Shown piece by piece: positions 53,406-63,197 of a DNA stretch of 64,000 bases (within the stretch, counting starts at the first letter, position 1; each line of letters starts with the position of its first letter). Source of the DNA: Bog-756 sp963828385 (GTDB lineage Bacteria > Actinomycetota > Acidimicrobiia > Acidimicrobiales > RAAP-2); the NCBI GenBank assembly GCA_963828385.1, contig CAWHEF010000002.1, positions 620,001 through 684,000 of the forward strand, given 5' to 3'. The translations under genes were made by a program, and so were the position numbers. The notes below the pieces were generated by a model. That model saw only the letters and a program-made list of their open reading frames with translations, was not told the DNA's origin and made no database searches.

Positions 53406-53422
53406 CCCCGTTGGGACTGCTC
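53406..53422 (+). repeat. 17-bp tRNA-Glu attachment remnant
   Basis: CCCCGTTGGGACTGCTC is identical to 22,657-22,673 at the end of tRNA-Glu and to its next 4 bases. 15 of these bases are also in attR. It sits at the truncation point of the preceding gene fragment. Confidence 0.6.
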
Positions 53423-53548
53423 GCGTGTCGTACTGGTTACGGCTCGTTTCCATGGGCTCGCCGGGCTGTGGAGAACTCCGTCGGAACCGCCCGGACGCGC
53501 GAGCTCTACGCCTCGCTGCTGAAGCTGCACCTCAACGGGGGGAGTCCG

Positions 53549-54646
53549 TCAGGCAGGCGTGTACTCGAAGCCGGCACACCAGATGCGCTGGATCCGCCGT
53601 GTGGCGCTGATGTCGTCGGTGGGGTCGCCATCGACGAGCACAAGATCGGCTCGCCGGCCCGGCTTGATGACGCCGCGGTCGGGGAGTCGGAAGTACCTGG
53701 CCGGCAACGAGGTAGCGGCTCGAAGGGCGTCGACGGGCGAGAGCCCGGCGTCGACGAGAAGCTCCAGCTCGTGGTGGAGGCTTTCGCCGTGGGAAATGTT
53801 GGCCGGCACCCCCTTGGCGTCGTTGGCGTCGGTCCCGGCGAGGATCGGCACGCCCGCCCGGTATAGGGCGGTGACCGTCGCCCGCGCCTGGGCGTAGTCG
53901 TCTCCGGGCCGATGTGACTGCTCGACGGTCCCTTCCATCATCGTGAGGGTGGGCACCGAGATGCGTCTGGCGGCGACGAAGCGGGCCACCGCGGTGTCGT
54001 CCAGCGCCTTGTCAAGGGGACTGTGAGTGATCACGTCGACCTCGGCCTCTAGGGCCATGGCGATCGCCGAGAAGGAGGCGGCGTGGGCGACCGAGAGCTT
54101 GCCGTGCCGGTGGGCCGCGCCGACGAGGGCATCGAAGGTCGGCTGATCGAATCCCGGGTCCTCGACGATGACTTTGATGTAGTCAGATCCTTCTGCGACC
54201 CGCTCGGCGACGTAGCGGTTGGCGTCGTCGGGGTCGACCACCTGCCCGTCGGCGGGAAACCCAGGGATGCGGCTGTGCAAGCTGCCTGGGGCGACGGCGG
54301 AGGTACCGGGGCTGCGGATGTCGGTGAGGCCCTCCACGCCGCGAAGCGACTCGACCAGGGACACGGGCCAGGTACCCATGTCCAGCGCGGTGGTGACCCC
54401 GTAGCCGGCAAGCTGCTGAAGCGACTGGCGGCCCGACAGGTGGATGTGGGCGTCGATCAGCCCGGGGAGGGCCACCGCGCCGTCGCCGTCGATCACCGAC
54501 GCGCCTGCCGGGTCGGTTCCGATCGCCCTTCCGTCGATAATGACCGTCCCCGGATCCAGAAGCTGGTTCCCGTCGAAAACCCGGACATTGGTCAGGGCCG
54601 TCTTGAGGTTGCCGGACGGATCCGCCTCCATATCCACGGCTGTCAA
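53549..54646 (-). CDS. Amidohydrolase family protein
   Basis: 365 residues. TIM-barrel metal hydrolase of the imidazolonepropionase/prolidase-like group: LPGLIDAHIHLSG (metal His pair), SDYIKVIVEDPGF (bridging Lys), KLSVAHAASFSA and DVITHSPLDKA (His ligands), and LAGTDANDAKG (catalytic Asp). Full length. The substrate, probably a cyclic amide or ester, is unknown. No signal peptide. Confidence 0.9.
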   Translation of the reverse strand: MTAVDMEADPSGNLKTALTNVRVFDGNQLLDPGTVIIDGRAIGTDPAGASVIDGDGAVALPGLIDAHIHLSGRQSLQQLAGYGVTTALDMGTWPVSLVESLRGVEGLTDIRSPGTSAVAPGSLHSRIPGFPADGQVVDPDDANRYVAERVAEGSDYIKVIVEDPGFDQPTFDALVGAAHRHGKLSVAHAASFSAIAMALEAEVDVITHSPLDKALDDTAVARFVAARRISVPTLTMMEGTVEQSHRPGDDYAQARATVTALYRAGVPILAGTDANDAKGVPANISHGESLHHELELLVDAGLSPVDALRAATSLPARYFRLPDRGVIKPGRRADLVLVDGDPTDDISATRRIQRIWCAGFEYTPA

Positions 54647-55035
54647 CCTACAACGTGCGGGTTCTCTGCCATCGGTCCCGTTTGCTGTCGACGTTCGACC
54701 GCTGGCAGGACGGAGTTCGCTCCGGACACTCTCCCGCCGGCGTAACGGTCGGACAGTCCCGGGGCTGTCTCAGAAACCTGCGCGGCGACGTCCACCGACC
54801 AGGCTCAAAAGCCCGACAGGTTGTGGGCACGTAGAGCCCGCAACGTCGAGCGGCGGTGGGGAATCACGCCGCCGACAGTCCGCCTCCGCGGGTCGGAGTG
54901 CAATGGTTCCGTCCGGCGGTGGCTGCGCCCCGAGCACAGAGGGGCCCATCGCGATCGTCCACGACCTCGCAGTGTGGCATGAAGCGCGCAGTGAGCCAAT
55001 AGCCTTGATGTCGAGGCAATCCCGTTTGGAAACGG
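54647..55035. other. Intergenic, nothing recognised
   Basis: About 390 bp between the amidohydrolase start and the VapC stop. No frame resembles a protein, and no repeat was recognised. Confidence 0.4.
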
Positions 55036-55413
55036 TCAGATTGCGACGACGTCGAGGTGGCGATCGAGCTGTCGGAGATCGTCTGGATCCGAGGTGATCA
55101 CTCTCGCCCCTCGGTCACGTGCGGCCACGGCAACAGATGCGTCGACCACATCGATTGTGTTTGCCACACCGCAGAGCTGTCCGGAAGCTCGCGCCTGGCG
55201 ATCGTCGAGGGCGAGCACCTCGCACAGCGGAGCGCCGAGGAGCCGAGTCAGTCGGGCCTGGCGGCTGCCGTCCCGCCAAACCTGGGCTACAACCCCGGCG
55301 GGTACAAGAAGGAAGTCACGATGCTCGAGGGCTCGGGCGACGATTGCCACGACACGGCGCTGGTTTCGTTCGAATCCAATGAGTGCTCCCACGTCGAGGA
55401 TCGCTGCGCTCAT
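55036..55413 (-). CDS. vapC: VapC-type PIN-domain toxin
   Basis: 125 residues. PIN acidic residues: Asp in ILDVGALIGFE, second acid near VPAGVVAQVWRDG, Asp in TIDVVDASVAVAARDRGA and Asp in ITSDPDDL. Site-specific RNase of a toxin-antitoxin system; overlaps its antitoxin by 4 nt (ATGA). Confidence 0.9.
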   Translation of the reverse strand: MSAAILDVGALIGFERNQRRVVAIVARALEHRDFLLVPAGVVAQVWRDGSRQARLTRLLGAPLCEVLALDDRQARASGQLCGVANTIDVVDASVAVAARDRGARVITSDPDDLRQLDRHLDVVAI

Positions 55414-55640
55414 CTGCCCAGTGCTCGGTCGGCGTTCTTCCGCTCAGAGGCAGTGAGCGGACCACCCGTCTCTGCCAGCATCTCATCGAGCAACGACGCT
55501 AAATCGTCAAGCTTCGCTTGTTCCTCCAAAGCCCGAGCGACGTAGGCGCTCACGCTGGAGGCGCGTCCTTCGGCCACAGCGCGCTGTGCCTGGTCGACGA
55601 GCCCAGCGGGAAGGCTCACAGCTATCTTCGTAGTGGTCAT
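55410..55640 (-). CDS. vapB: VapB-type RHH antitoxin
   Basis: 76 residues from ATG 55,640: TTTKIAVSLPAGLVDQAQRA and ASSVSAYVARALEEQAKLDD form an RHH head, and the acidic tail TGGPLTASERKNADRALG binds toxin. Upstream TAGTAT (about 55,651-55,656) is a likely -10 box. Confidence 0.88.
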   Translation of the reverse strand: MTTTKIAVSLPAGLVDQAQRAVAEGRASSVSAYVARALEEQAKLDDLASLLDEMLAETGGPLTASERKNADRALGR

Positions 55641-55699
55641 ACCGCTGATCATACTAGACAGGACCTGGACGCAATCAGGCACTTCTGGGCGCGGTCTGC

Positions 55700-56300
55700 C
55701 GTTCGGCCACCGGTCGAATTGAGCCCTATGTTGGGGAACTGGCCTCAAAACGACCAACTCGCTGATCTGTATGCCGGGCACTCGCAGAGACCATCGGCGT
55801 CGACCGCTCAGAACGGCGTGGTCGGTGCGGTCTCGCAGCGCTCGGCCGAGGGAGGCCGGGACCTCGCTGCGTAGTAGGTGCTCGGGGCCACCTGCAGCTC
55901 CCTGCAGATGGACTCGACCCCGAGCTCGTCCCGGTTCTCGTCGATGAGGGGCAGTCACCTCAGTGGGCGGTCGAGCTCCGCCTGGGCGAGATATGCCGAA
56001 GCCCGGCGAAGGATCTCGTTGGACCGCTCGAGCTCCTTGTTCTCCTGCTCCAGCGCCTTGATTCCGCTCGGCCTCGGCCGTGATCGTCCCAGGCTTGTTC
56101 CCGTCGTCGATGTCGGCCTGCTTGACCCACGAGCGTACCGACTCGACCCCGTAGCCGAGCTGGCGGGCTACCCGTCCCACCGTGCCCTGATCGGCCCCAA
56201 GCTCCTTCCGCAGCTGGCGCACCAGCCGGACGGCCTGCTCCTTCTCAGCCGGCGTGTAGCGCCGCGTCGAGGGCCTCTTCGACTGCTGGTCTGTTCCCAT
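55700..56300 (-). pseudogene. IS3-family element remnant
   Basis: From ATG 56,300: an OrfA reading RRYTPAEKEQAVRLVRQLRK and GRVARQLGYGVESVRSWVKQ, then a frameshift into the leucine-zipper part, then fragments of OrfB (DENRDELG, CRELQVAPSTYYAA, ALRDRT), and an unrelated junction near 55,800. The catalytic core is deleted. Confidence 0.75.
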
Positions 56301-56574
56301 GGTTCCATCCTCGCTTCCAAGGTATGGAGCCTCCAAGGAACCCAGGGCGAACCAGTGCTTGTCGTCCTCAGCGACAGAGTCGGGCCAGACGCCCGCTTCG
56401 CGACGGCGAAGGAGCAGTTTCGACCCAGGACGCGACACCGTTGGATTACCATCTGAGCGGGAGCGGTCGGGCCAGTTCGGCATCCGGAATCGCGCCTGGC
56501 CCTACTCAAAACACACAGATTCCGGCGTGCTGCGCGACTATTGCTTCACCGCGGGCAGGGCCCGCATGATTTGA

Positions 56575-56874
56575 CTAGGTGGCCTCCATCGCCTTGCCCA
56601 CACCGGCGCGCATCTCGTCGGCGTTCATCACCGGCGCGAAGGTGATTTTCGCATCCAGGCCCATAAAGAACGGCTCCGCCGCCGGCGGTATCCCACTTGA
56701 GTCGACCATGTCGAAGAAGATCAAGCCGGTACGCATTCCTTCCTCTGAGGTGAAGTAAGCGGCCTCCGCCTTCAATGCCTCGATCGCCCGCCCCACGATC
56801 TGCGGCAGGCTGCCATCCTTGATCGCATCGTTTCCGGCCCCGGTCGGGATCTGGACCTTCATTAGCATCCTCAT
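56575..56874 (-). CDS. Conserved small protein, dimeric alpha/beta-barrel-like
   Basis: 99 residues: MKVQIPTGAGNDAIKDGSLP, AEAAYFTSEEGMRTGLIFFD, PFFMGLDAKITFAPVMNADE. Small proteins of this kind are common in soil bacteria, have a ferredoxin-like dimeric barrel appearance and no known function. ATG 56,874 or 56,868; CGCCTCCTTAG on the plus strand upstream gives a strong AAGGAGG ribosome site. Confidence 0.75.
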   Translation of the reverse strand: MRMLMKVQIPTGAGNDAIKDGSLPQIVGRAIEALKAEAAYFTSEEGMRTGLIFFDMVDSSGIPPAAEPFFMGLDAKITFAPVMNADEMRAGVGKAMEAT

Positions 56875-57133
56875 GTCCGCCTCCTTAGTTGGTGACCCGG
56901 TTCGGGCTGAACCGACGCAACCACCATCCTGAAGGGATGGGCGGGGCGCACCAGAGCATCCCTGTTGTCAAGAGCAGCCATAGCCGCTCGCACGGTGACC
57001 CTATGCCTACGCCTGCCGTCGGGTCAATGACGCGGCCCAGGTGAAGGCATTGGCGCGCTACTGGTGGGCGTTGATTGTGGGCCGCGCGGGCGGCTGTCGG
57101 TGAACGGTCCTACTCCTGAGGGATGCGGCTCGT

Positions 57134-57556
57134 TCAGCGGGGTCGGTTTTCCGTACCCATCCCCGCAGTAATGAACAGAGCGGTGGTCGTTCCGACAACA
57201 TCGGCGGTATGCCACACGCCTGGCGGATTGATAACGGCCTCACCCGCCTGCACCTTGACCGTTCGGATCTTGCCCCCGATTTCCTGGTGAACGGTCACGG
57301 CACCTTCGGTGCACACGACCAGCTCCTCTCCGTGCGGGTGCACTTCCCAGGAGTCCCATGGCTCGCTGAACGTGTGCATCGAGACCAGACGGCCCTCGGC
57401 TCCATCGGCCACGTTTCGCTCGCCATAGCGCTCGTACCACTCGCCCTCGCCGGTGAACGGCTCCTGCGGGACGACTCTTGCCCCGAGACCGAGGTGCACG
57501 GGGATCTCTTGCAGAGGGAAACAGGGGTCATCGGTCACGAGCCAAAGCCTATGCAT
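57134..57556 (-). CDS. Cupin-domain protein
   Basis: 140 residues from ATG 57,556. Cupin motif 1 as WEVHPHGEELVVCTEGAVTV (His, His, Glu metal ligands) and motif 2 as AGEAVINPPGVWHTADV. Single-domain cupin binding a metal; substrate unknown. Confidence 0.85.
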   Translation of the reverse strand: MHRLWLVTDDPCFPLQEIPVHLGLGARVVPQEPFTGEGEWYERYGERNVADGAEGRLVSMHTFSEPWDSWEVHPHGEELVVCTEGAVTVHQEIGGKIRTVKVQAGEAVINPPGVWHTADVVGTTTALFITAGMGTENRPR

Positions 57557-57630
57557 CGTCCGGGATGTGCCGTTACCGGGGTTCTCGGTGTTTCGCAGCT
57601 GGGACGGCTCATGAGGGCTGGAGCTAGGGG

Positions 57631-58245
57631 CTACAGCCAGGGCATCACGGTCAGCCGCGACCACAGCCGTGCCCAACGCTCGGCCTTGGCCTCGTAGACG
57701 GTTTGCGGGACAAGCGTGGCGTTGGGGCGCACCACCATCGCGAAGAGGTCAGCAAGACCAAATGGCGCGGACACCACCAAGCCGCTCCACTCGGATCGAA
57801 CGGCGACACTGGTTGCCGTGGTCGGCCATGTGGCGATGGCGTGCTCGACGGAGCGGTACGGAGCAAGGGAGTGCCCGAAGCGCTGCTCGTACCAGAGGTG
57901 GACCCGAGCCTGGTTGGTGACGTCGATCTTCGCTCCGCACACCCCGGCCAACGCGGCCACCTCGGCTTCGATGGCATTCTCCGTGGTCTCGGTGAGGTCG
58001 TCGTGGTCGAAGTAGGCGATGTCGTAGTCGTTGATTCCGTGGGTCGGAGCGAAGCCGTGAAGGTGATTCCACACCGTCTGGGCGACGCCCCCGGCACCGA
58101 GGTACCACGACGGTAGGCCGAGGCCCGATAGCTGGTCGAGCAGCGCGTCTACAACGGGATTGGACCGCACGATGGCTTCGAGAGCCTCGGACTGAGTTAC
58201 GTTCGACCAGCAACAGCGGACTGGCCCGAACACGATGACCGACAT
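57631..58245 (-). CDS. Nucleotidyltransferase family protein (DUF925-like)
   Basis: 204 residues. GLPSWYLGAGGVAQTVWNHL and THGINDYDIAYFDHDD provide the G-A/S and D-x-D parts of a nucleotidyltransferase fold; KIDVTNQARVHLWYEQRFG follows. Related small proteins are annotated as nucleotidyltransferase-like without known activity. ATG 58,245. Confidence 0.85.
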   Translation of the reverse strand: MSVIVFGPVRCCWSNVTQSEALEAIVRSNPVVDALLDQLSGLGLPSWYLGAGGVAQTVWNHLHGFAPTHGINDYDIAYFDHDDLTETTENAIEAEVAALAGVCGAKIDVTNQARVHLWYEQRFGHSLAPYRSVEHAIATWPTTATSVAVRSEWSGLVVSAPFGLADLFAMVVRPNATLVPQTVYEAKAERWARLWSRLTVMPWL

Positions 58246-58353
58246 CCACCCCCGGACCTGCGAGCTCTATGTTCCGCAGCTGAAGCTGTGTCTCGACCCG
58301 GCGCTTGCGCCATACGAGCTCGGGCGATCACGTCGAGCATGGTGCGCTCGGGC

Positions 58354-59259
58354 TCAGGCGTCGCGACGCACGAAGACCCAGCATCCGGCGGCGAGGGCCA
58401 CCACGGTGTACAGCACGAGCAAAGCGAATCCCGTCCACGGGCTGAAAGCGGGCCCGACGCGATCGGGTACGCCATGGGTGGAGAACATGACCAGGCCGAT
58501 GTTGGCCGGCAGGTAGCGGGCCACGGCGTTGCTGATCGACATGGGCAACGCCTGAACGATGAGGGGTAGGACCAGCACCACCCCGACGAAGGCTGAGATC
58601 GCGCCGGCGGTGTGCCGGATGATGGTGGCGAGTCCCAGCGCCAGCAGTCCGAGCACGGCCAGATAGAGTCCGGCACCGACCACGGCTCGCAGGACGCCGG
58701 CCTGCCCGAACGACGCGGAACCGCTCGAGAGCGCGGCCTGGACGCCGTGGGGAACCTTCAACCCAAGGTGGTGGGCGTGCTGCCTGACAGCCGCCGACGT
58801 TCCGACGGCGTTCTTGGCCGACAAGATGGCCTGGCCGATGGCGAAGGCACTGAACGTGAGGATCTCACTCACCACAAGGGCGACCGCTCCGAACACGAGG
58901 ATCTTGGCGGTGAGCACGATCGGGCGGCGGGGCACGGCTGCCAACGTGGCGCGGATCGTGCCAGTGCCGTACTCGGCGCTCATGACCAGTACACCCAGGA
59001 CCCCGAAGATGAGCTGGCCGAGGAAGATGCCGATCAGACTCCGTCGGGTCGGATCGTCGATGATGTCGGAGGGGCTCACTGTGCCGGTGCTGAGCCCGCA
59101 CAAGCCCACTACGGCCACCCCCGTGGCGACGAGCGTCCACATGGTCGAACGGACCGACCAGAACTTGGTCCACTCGGCTGCCATGGCCCTCCGCAGACCG
59201 ACGCGGCCCGGCTGCTGCTCGATGGCGAGGGGGGTAGGAGCCCCGACCACCGCAGTCAC
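58354..59259 (-). CDS. ABC-2 type transporter permease
   Basis: 301 residues. A short head RRAMAAEWTKFWSVRSTMWT typical of ABC-2 permeases, then six TM helices, with SAEYGTGTIRATLAAVPRRP as the conserved loop. Works with the overlapping ATPase gene as an exporter or resistance transporter. Confidence 0.9.
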   Translation of the reverse strand: MTAVVGAPTPLAIEQQPGRVGLRRAMAAEWTKFWSVRSTMWTLVATGVAVVGLCGLSTGTVSPSDIIDDPTRRSLIGIFLGQLIFGVLGVLVMSAEYGTGTIRATLAAVPRRPIVLTAKILVFGAVALVVSEILTFSAFAIGQAILSAKNAVGTSAAVRQHAHHLGLKVPHGVQAALSSGSASFGQAGVLRAVVGAGLYLAVLGLLALGLATIIRHTAGAISAFVGVVLVLPLIVQALPMSISNAVARYLPANIGLVMFSTHGVPDRVGPAFSPWTGFALLVLYTVVALAAGCWVFVRRDA

Positions 59260-60158
59260 GATCCACCTCGGAACTCGACGGCTTCATCGGTCAGCTCCAT
59301 GAATGCGTCCTCCAGTGAAGCGACGGGGGTCAGTTCGTGCAGGGCGACACCTATCGACGCCGCCATGTCACCCACCTCCGATGCTGTCAGTCCGGTGACG
59401 CCCATCGACCCGTCGGGATCGGAGATGACGGTCCCGCCCGAATTGGTCACGGCGTCGGACAATTGACGGGGCGCCGGCGTGCGCACCTTGACCGATTGAC
59501 GAGAGCCGCCGGCGACGAAGTCACTCACCGAGGTCTCGGCGATCAGCTTGCCCTTGCCGATGACCACCAGATCGTCGGCAGTGAGGGCCATCTCAGCCAT
59601 GAGGTGGCTCGACACGAACACGGTGCGACCCTCGCGTGCCAGCTTCTTGCACAGCGTGCGCACCCAGCGGATACCCTCGGGATCGAGCCCGTTCACGGGC
59701 TCGTCGAACAGCAGCACCCCTGGGTCGCCGAGCAGGGCGGCGGCGATGCCCAGGCGCTGGCCCATGCCGAGCGAGAACTTGCCCGCCCGCTTGCCAGCCA
59801 CAGCCGTAAGTCCAACGAGCTCCAGCACCTCGTCGACTCGTAGCGGCGGGATGGCGTTGCTCCGGGCCAGGGTCAGCAGATGGGCCCGGGCGGAGCGACC
59901 GGGATGAATGGCCTTCGCTTCGAGGAGGCCGCCCACTTCCCGCAGCGGCCAGGGCAGGTCGTGATAGCGCCGACCCAACACGGTGACGGTGCCAGACGCC
60001 GGCGAATCGAGGCCCATGATCATGCGCATGGTGGTGGACTTGCCGGACCCGTTGGGCCCGAGGAAGCCGGTCACGGTCCCCGGGCGCACGTCGAAGGACA
60101 GGTCGTCCACCGCCACCACGTTGCCGAACCGCTTGGAGAGCCCCCGGGCCTCGATCAC
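59256..60158 (-). CDS. ABC transporter ATP-binding protein
   Basis: 300 residues from GTG 60,158. Walker A LGPNGSGKSTTM, signature FSLGMGQRLGIA, Walker B VLLFDEPVNGLDPEG, H-loop VSSHLMAEM. DrrA/CcmA-like. Overlaps the permease by 4 nt. Together an ABC-2 exporter. Confidence 0.93.
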   Translation of the reverse strand: MIEARGLSKRFGNVVAVDDLSFDVRPGTVTGFLGPNGSGKSTTMRMIMGLDSPASGTVTVLGRRYHDLPWPLREVGGLLEAKAIHPGRSARAHLLTLARSNAIPPLRVDEVLELVGLTAVAGKRAGKFSLGMGQRLGIAAALLGDPGVLLFDEPVNGLDPEGIRWVRTLCKKLAREGRTVFVSSHLMAEMALTADDLVVIGKGKLIAETSVSDFVAGGSRQSVKVRTPAPRQLSDAVTNSGGTVISDPDGSMGVTGLTASEVGDMAASIGVALHELTPVASLEDAFMELTDEAVEFRGGS

Positions 60159-60510
60159 CTCGCGATCCTTGCACGGTGCCGGCTGCCGATGGGTATCGAG
60201 GTGGAAGCCTTCCGTCACAACCGCGATAGCTGAAGGCTGGCTGAAAGGGGGCCCCGGGCACGGCGGGGCTATGTCGTCACTACCCGCCGGCCAGCCGCAC
60301 CTACCGCGGCCGGCTCGACCTCGACAGGGAACGTCGCAGTCTTCGGGCTGGATGGCAAGCCATGGCGTGGACGGCACCCACATTTCGATGGGATTCGAGG
60401 GAAAAGTGGTCCCCAGGGACCCGGTCGATGATGCCCCGGGGCTTCGACCCTCACAAGCAGCGGGTCGCACAATCCGGTGGGCCAGGCCCGGAGTCCTCCA
60501 CGATCCAGAG

Positions 60511-62026
60511 GTGCCAGCCGAGAAGGTCCGCCTACGCATCGGCAACCTCGCCAAAGCAGTGCTCGTCAGCGGCCAGGCGTATCAGGATCCGAAGGATGCC
60601 CTCAACGAGTTCGTCTCCAACGCCGCTGATGACTATGCCGAAGCCGAGCGTCGTGGCCAGCGGATCCGGGTCATCCTGAGACGCAAGGGACGGTACCCGA
60701 CCATCGCCGTCGACGATGTCGGCAGGGGTATGAGTCCGGAGCGCTTGCGGGAGATGGCCCGCAGCCTGTTCGAGTCCTCGAAGGTCGGCGACAGCCGCAC
60801 CCTGGGCGAGAAAGCGATCGGTGTCCTCGCCTTCCAGCAGCTGGGAATGCGCTGCGATCTCGTGTCCCGAGCCGAGGGGAGCTCTGAGACGTGGAGGCTC
60901 CGTCTCGAGCGTGGCACCGCTACGGCTGTGCTCGAGCGGGAGAGGCGTCGGGCTCGGGACGTGCCCGGTACCACCGTCTATCTGCACGACATGGACCCCG
61001 ACGTGCTTCGCGTTCTCACTCAACGGAAGGTGGTCGACTACCTCCGCGCCCGACGGGGACCTGCCTTGGCGCGGGGCGACTATGAGATAGAGGTCATCGA
61101 GGGGCGCTCCTCGGAGTTGATCCTGCCCGACAAGCCAGAGGGAATTCGTCTTGCGATCCCTGCCCGCAACACCCTCTGGGGACGCGTCGAATTTTCCCTC
61201 TACGTCGCCCCACCTGACGGTCGTAGGCGACGAGTGGCCGTAGTGGGGAGAGCGGCCACCAGCGTGGTCGACGACCTCAGCGAGCTCGACGAGTTCGCCG
61301 GACATCCATGGGACAGTGACCAGGTCTCCGGTCAAGTGGTGTTCGAGGCCTTGCAGCAGTCGGCCGGCCGCCGTGCCATCCTCCGCGACCGTGAGGCCTT
61401 CCCGCTGTTCGTCGACGCCGTCAAGGCCGTCGAGCCGGCTGTGACTCAGACCGTCGAGCGGGTGGCACATGAGGTCGATGCTGAGACGGCGGATCGGCTG
61501 TCGGACGTCATCAGGCGGATCTTCGGACGCGTCCTGAAGGAGTTGGCCGACCTCGACAACCCGATGCGCGGACCGGGCGGATCGGAGCCGGGGAGGGAGC
61601 ATTCCTTGAACTCCAGCCGGAGCCTGGCGCCGGGTCCGACGGGGCCTCCCCGGGACCCCCTGGGTCTCCAACCGACCTGTCCGACCTGCTGCCGCCCGAT
61701 GACCCCGTCTCACCGGAGCCCGAGCCGAGCGGCGCCCGACCTGAGCGTCCTGGAGCGAGCCACCTGCCGACGCTCGCCCGGGACCCGAACCCGGGTGATG
61801 CACGAAGCCGATTCGATGCCGACCAGGGCGTCGTCTTCTTCAGCGACGTTCACAGTGACTACCTGATGGTGAAGGACTCAGAAACGAGGTTGCTCGACTA
61901 CCTGGCGACACTCGTCGCCAAGGAGTACGTCGTCTATAACAACCCACGCGCCGCGCCAGACGAGCTGGGAGAGGAGCTCGTGCGGATGCTGGTCCGCGTC
62001 CGTCGCCACATTCCCCGACGCTCTTG
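60511..62026 (+). pseudogene. GHKL (Hsp90-like) ATPase, one frameshift
   Basis: From GTG 60,511. N box DALNEFVSNAADDYAEAER, G1 IAVDDVGRGMSPERL, G2 SRTLGEKAIGVLAFQQLG, then a transducer-like middle part (FGRVLKELADLDNP). Near 61,595 the frame shifts; the true C-terminus is in another frame, GVVFFSDVHSDYLMVKDS, then LLDYLATLVAKEYVVYNN and a stop at 62,026. About 500 residues in all. Possibly an accessory ATPase of an uncharacterised nucleic-acid system; no partner gene is adjacent. Confidence 0.75.
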
Positions 62027-62093
62027 ATCGTCAGGAGAGGTGGAGAATCCTCGACCAAGGGGTAGCTGGTTGCGCCATTTGCGCGTGCCCGGA

Positions 62094-63197
62094 TCAGCAG
62101 ATTCTCGGGAGCGGGTCACCGACCAGCATGTCGACGATCCGGGTGCCCCCGAGCGGGGTGACAAGCACGACGACACCGGGCGGCTCGGCATGGATCTCAC
62201 CGATCCGGACGGCATCAGCGCCGAGCGGATGGTTCGTCAGTGCCCGAAGCGCGTCGTCGGCCTGCTCCGGAGGGACGACGGCCACGAACTTCCCCTCGTT
62301 GGCCACATAGAGCGGGTCGATTCCCAGGAGCTCGCAGGCGGCGGCGACCTGCGGGCGGACCGGGAGCGACCCCTCCTCCAGCACCACGGTGGCGCCGCAG
62401 GCGCGGGCCAGCTCGTTGCAGACCGTGCCGATGCCACCGCGGGTGGCGTCGCGGAGCCACCGTGTCGCCGGTGCGGCGGCCAGGAGGCACTCCATCAGAC
62501 CGTGGAGGGGTGCGGTGTCCGAGACGATGTCCGCCTCGAGGGCGAGATCGCCACGGGCGAGCATCACCGCCGTCCCGTGATCGCCGATGGTGCCCGAGCA
62601 GATCACCACGTCACCCGGCACCACCCGGGCCGCCGAGAGGTCACGACCCTCAGGGATCAGGCCGAACCCCGAGGTCGAGATGTACATCCCGTCGGCGGCA
62701 CCGTGTTCCACCACCTTGGTGTCACCGGTCACGACGGGGACACCGGCCGCCGCCGCCGCCCCGGCGATGTCGTCCACGACCTCCCGCAGCGACGCGATCG
62801 GGAATCCCTCCTCGAGTACGAGGGCCACCGACAGGCCGGTCGGACTGGCGCCTTCCATGGCCAGGTCGTTGACAGTGCCGTTGACGGCCAGATGTCCAGC
62901 CGAGCCACCGGGGAACCGGAGGGGCTTGACGACGAACGAGTCCGTGGTGAAGGCCACGCGTTCGCCGCTCGGCAGGGCGACGACCGCCGCATCGGTCTGG
63001 GCGTCGAGGGCCGTGTTGGCGAACGCTGGCAGGAAGATGGTCTCGATCAATGCCGACGACGCCTTGCCCCCGGCACCGTGAGCGAGCGTCACCACGTCGT
63101 CCCTCAGTCGGGGCTTCCGTCGCCGGAACGTCTCGATCCGCTCGAACACCTGTTCCTCACGGCCCCTGACCGTGTCCTTTCCAGCCACGTCCGTCAT
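62094..63197 (-). CDS. hypE: Hydrogenase maturation protein HypE
   Basis: 367 residues from ATG 63,197. LAHGAGGKASSALIETIF at the start, TTDSFVVKPLRFPGGSAGHL, GTVNDLAMEGASP, GDTKVVEHGAADG, and the C-terminal PRIC whose Cys carries the carbamoyl group turned into the cyanide ligand of [NiFe]-hydrogenase. Overlaps the SIS gene by 4 nt. Confidence 0.96.
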   Translation of the reverse strand: MTDVAGKDTVRGREEQVFERIETFRRRKPRLRDDVVTLAHGAGGKASSALIETIFLPAFANTALDAQTDAAVVALPSGERVAFTTDSFVVKPLRFPGGSAGHLAVNGTVNDLAMEGASPTGLSVALVLEEGFPIASLREVVDDIAGAAAAAGVPVVTGDTKVVEHGAADGMYISTSGFGLIPEGRDLSAARVVPGDVVICSGTIGDHGTAVMLARGDLALEADIVSDTAPLHGLMECLLAAAPATRWLRDATRGGIGTVCNELARACGATVVLEEGSLPVRPQVAAACELLGIDPLYVANEGKFVAVVPPEQADDALRALTNHPLGADAVRIGEIHAEPPGVVVLVTPLGGTRIVDMLVGDPLPRIC

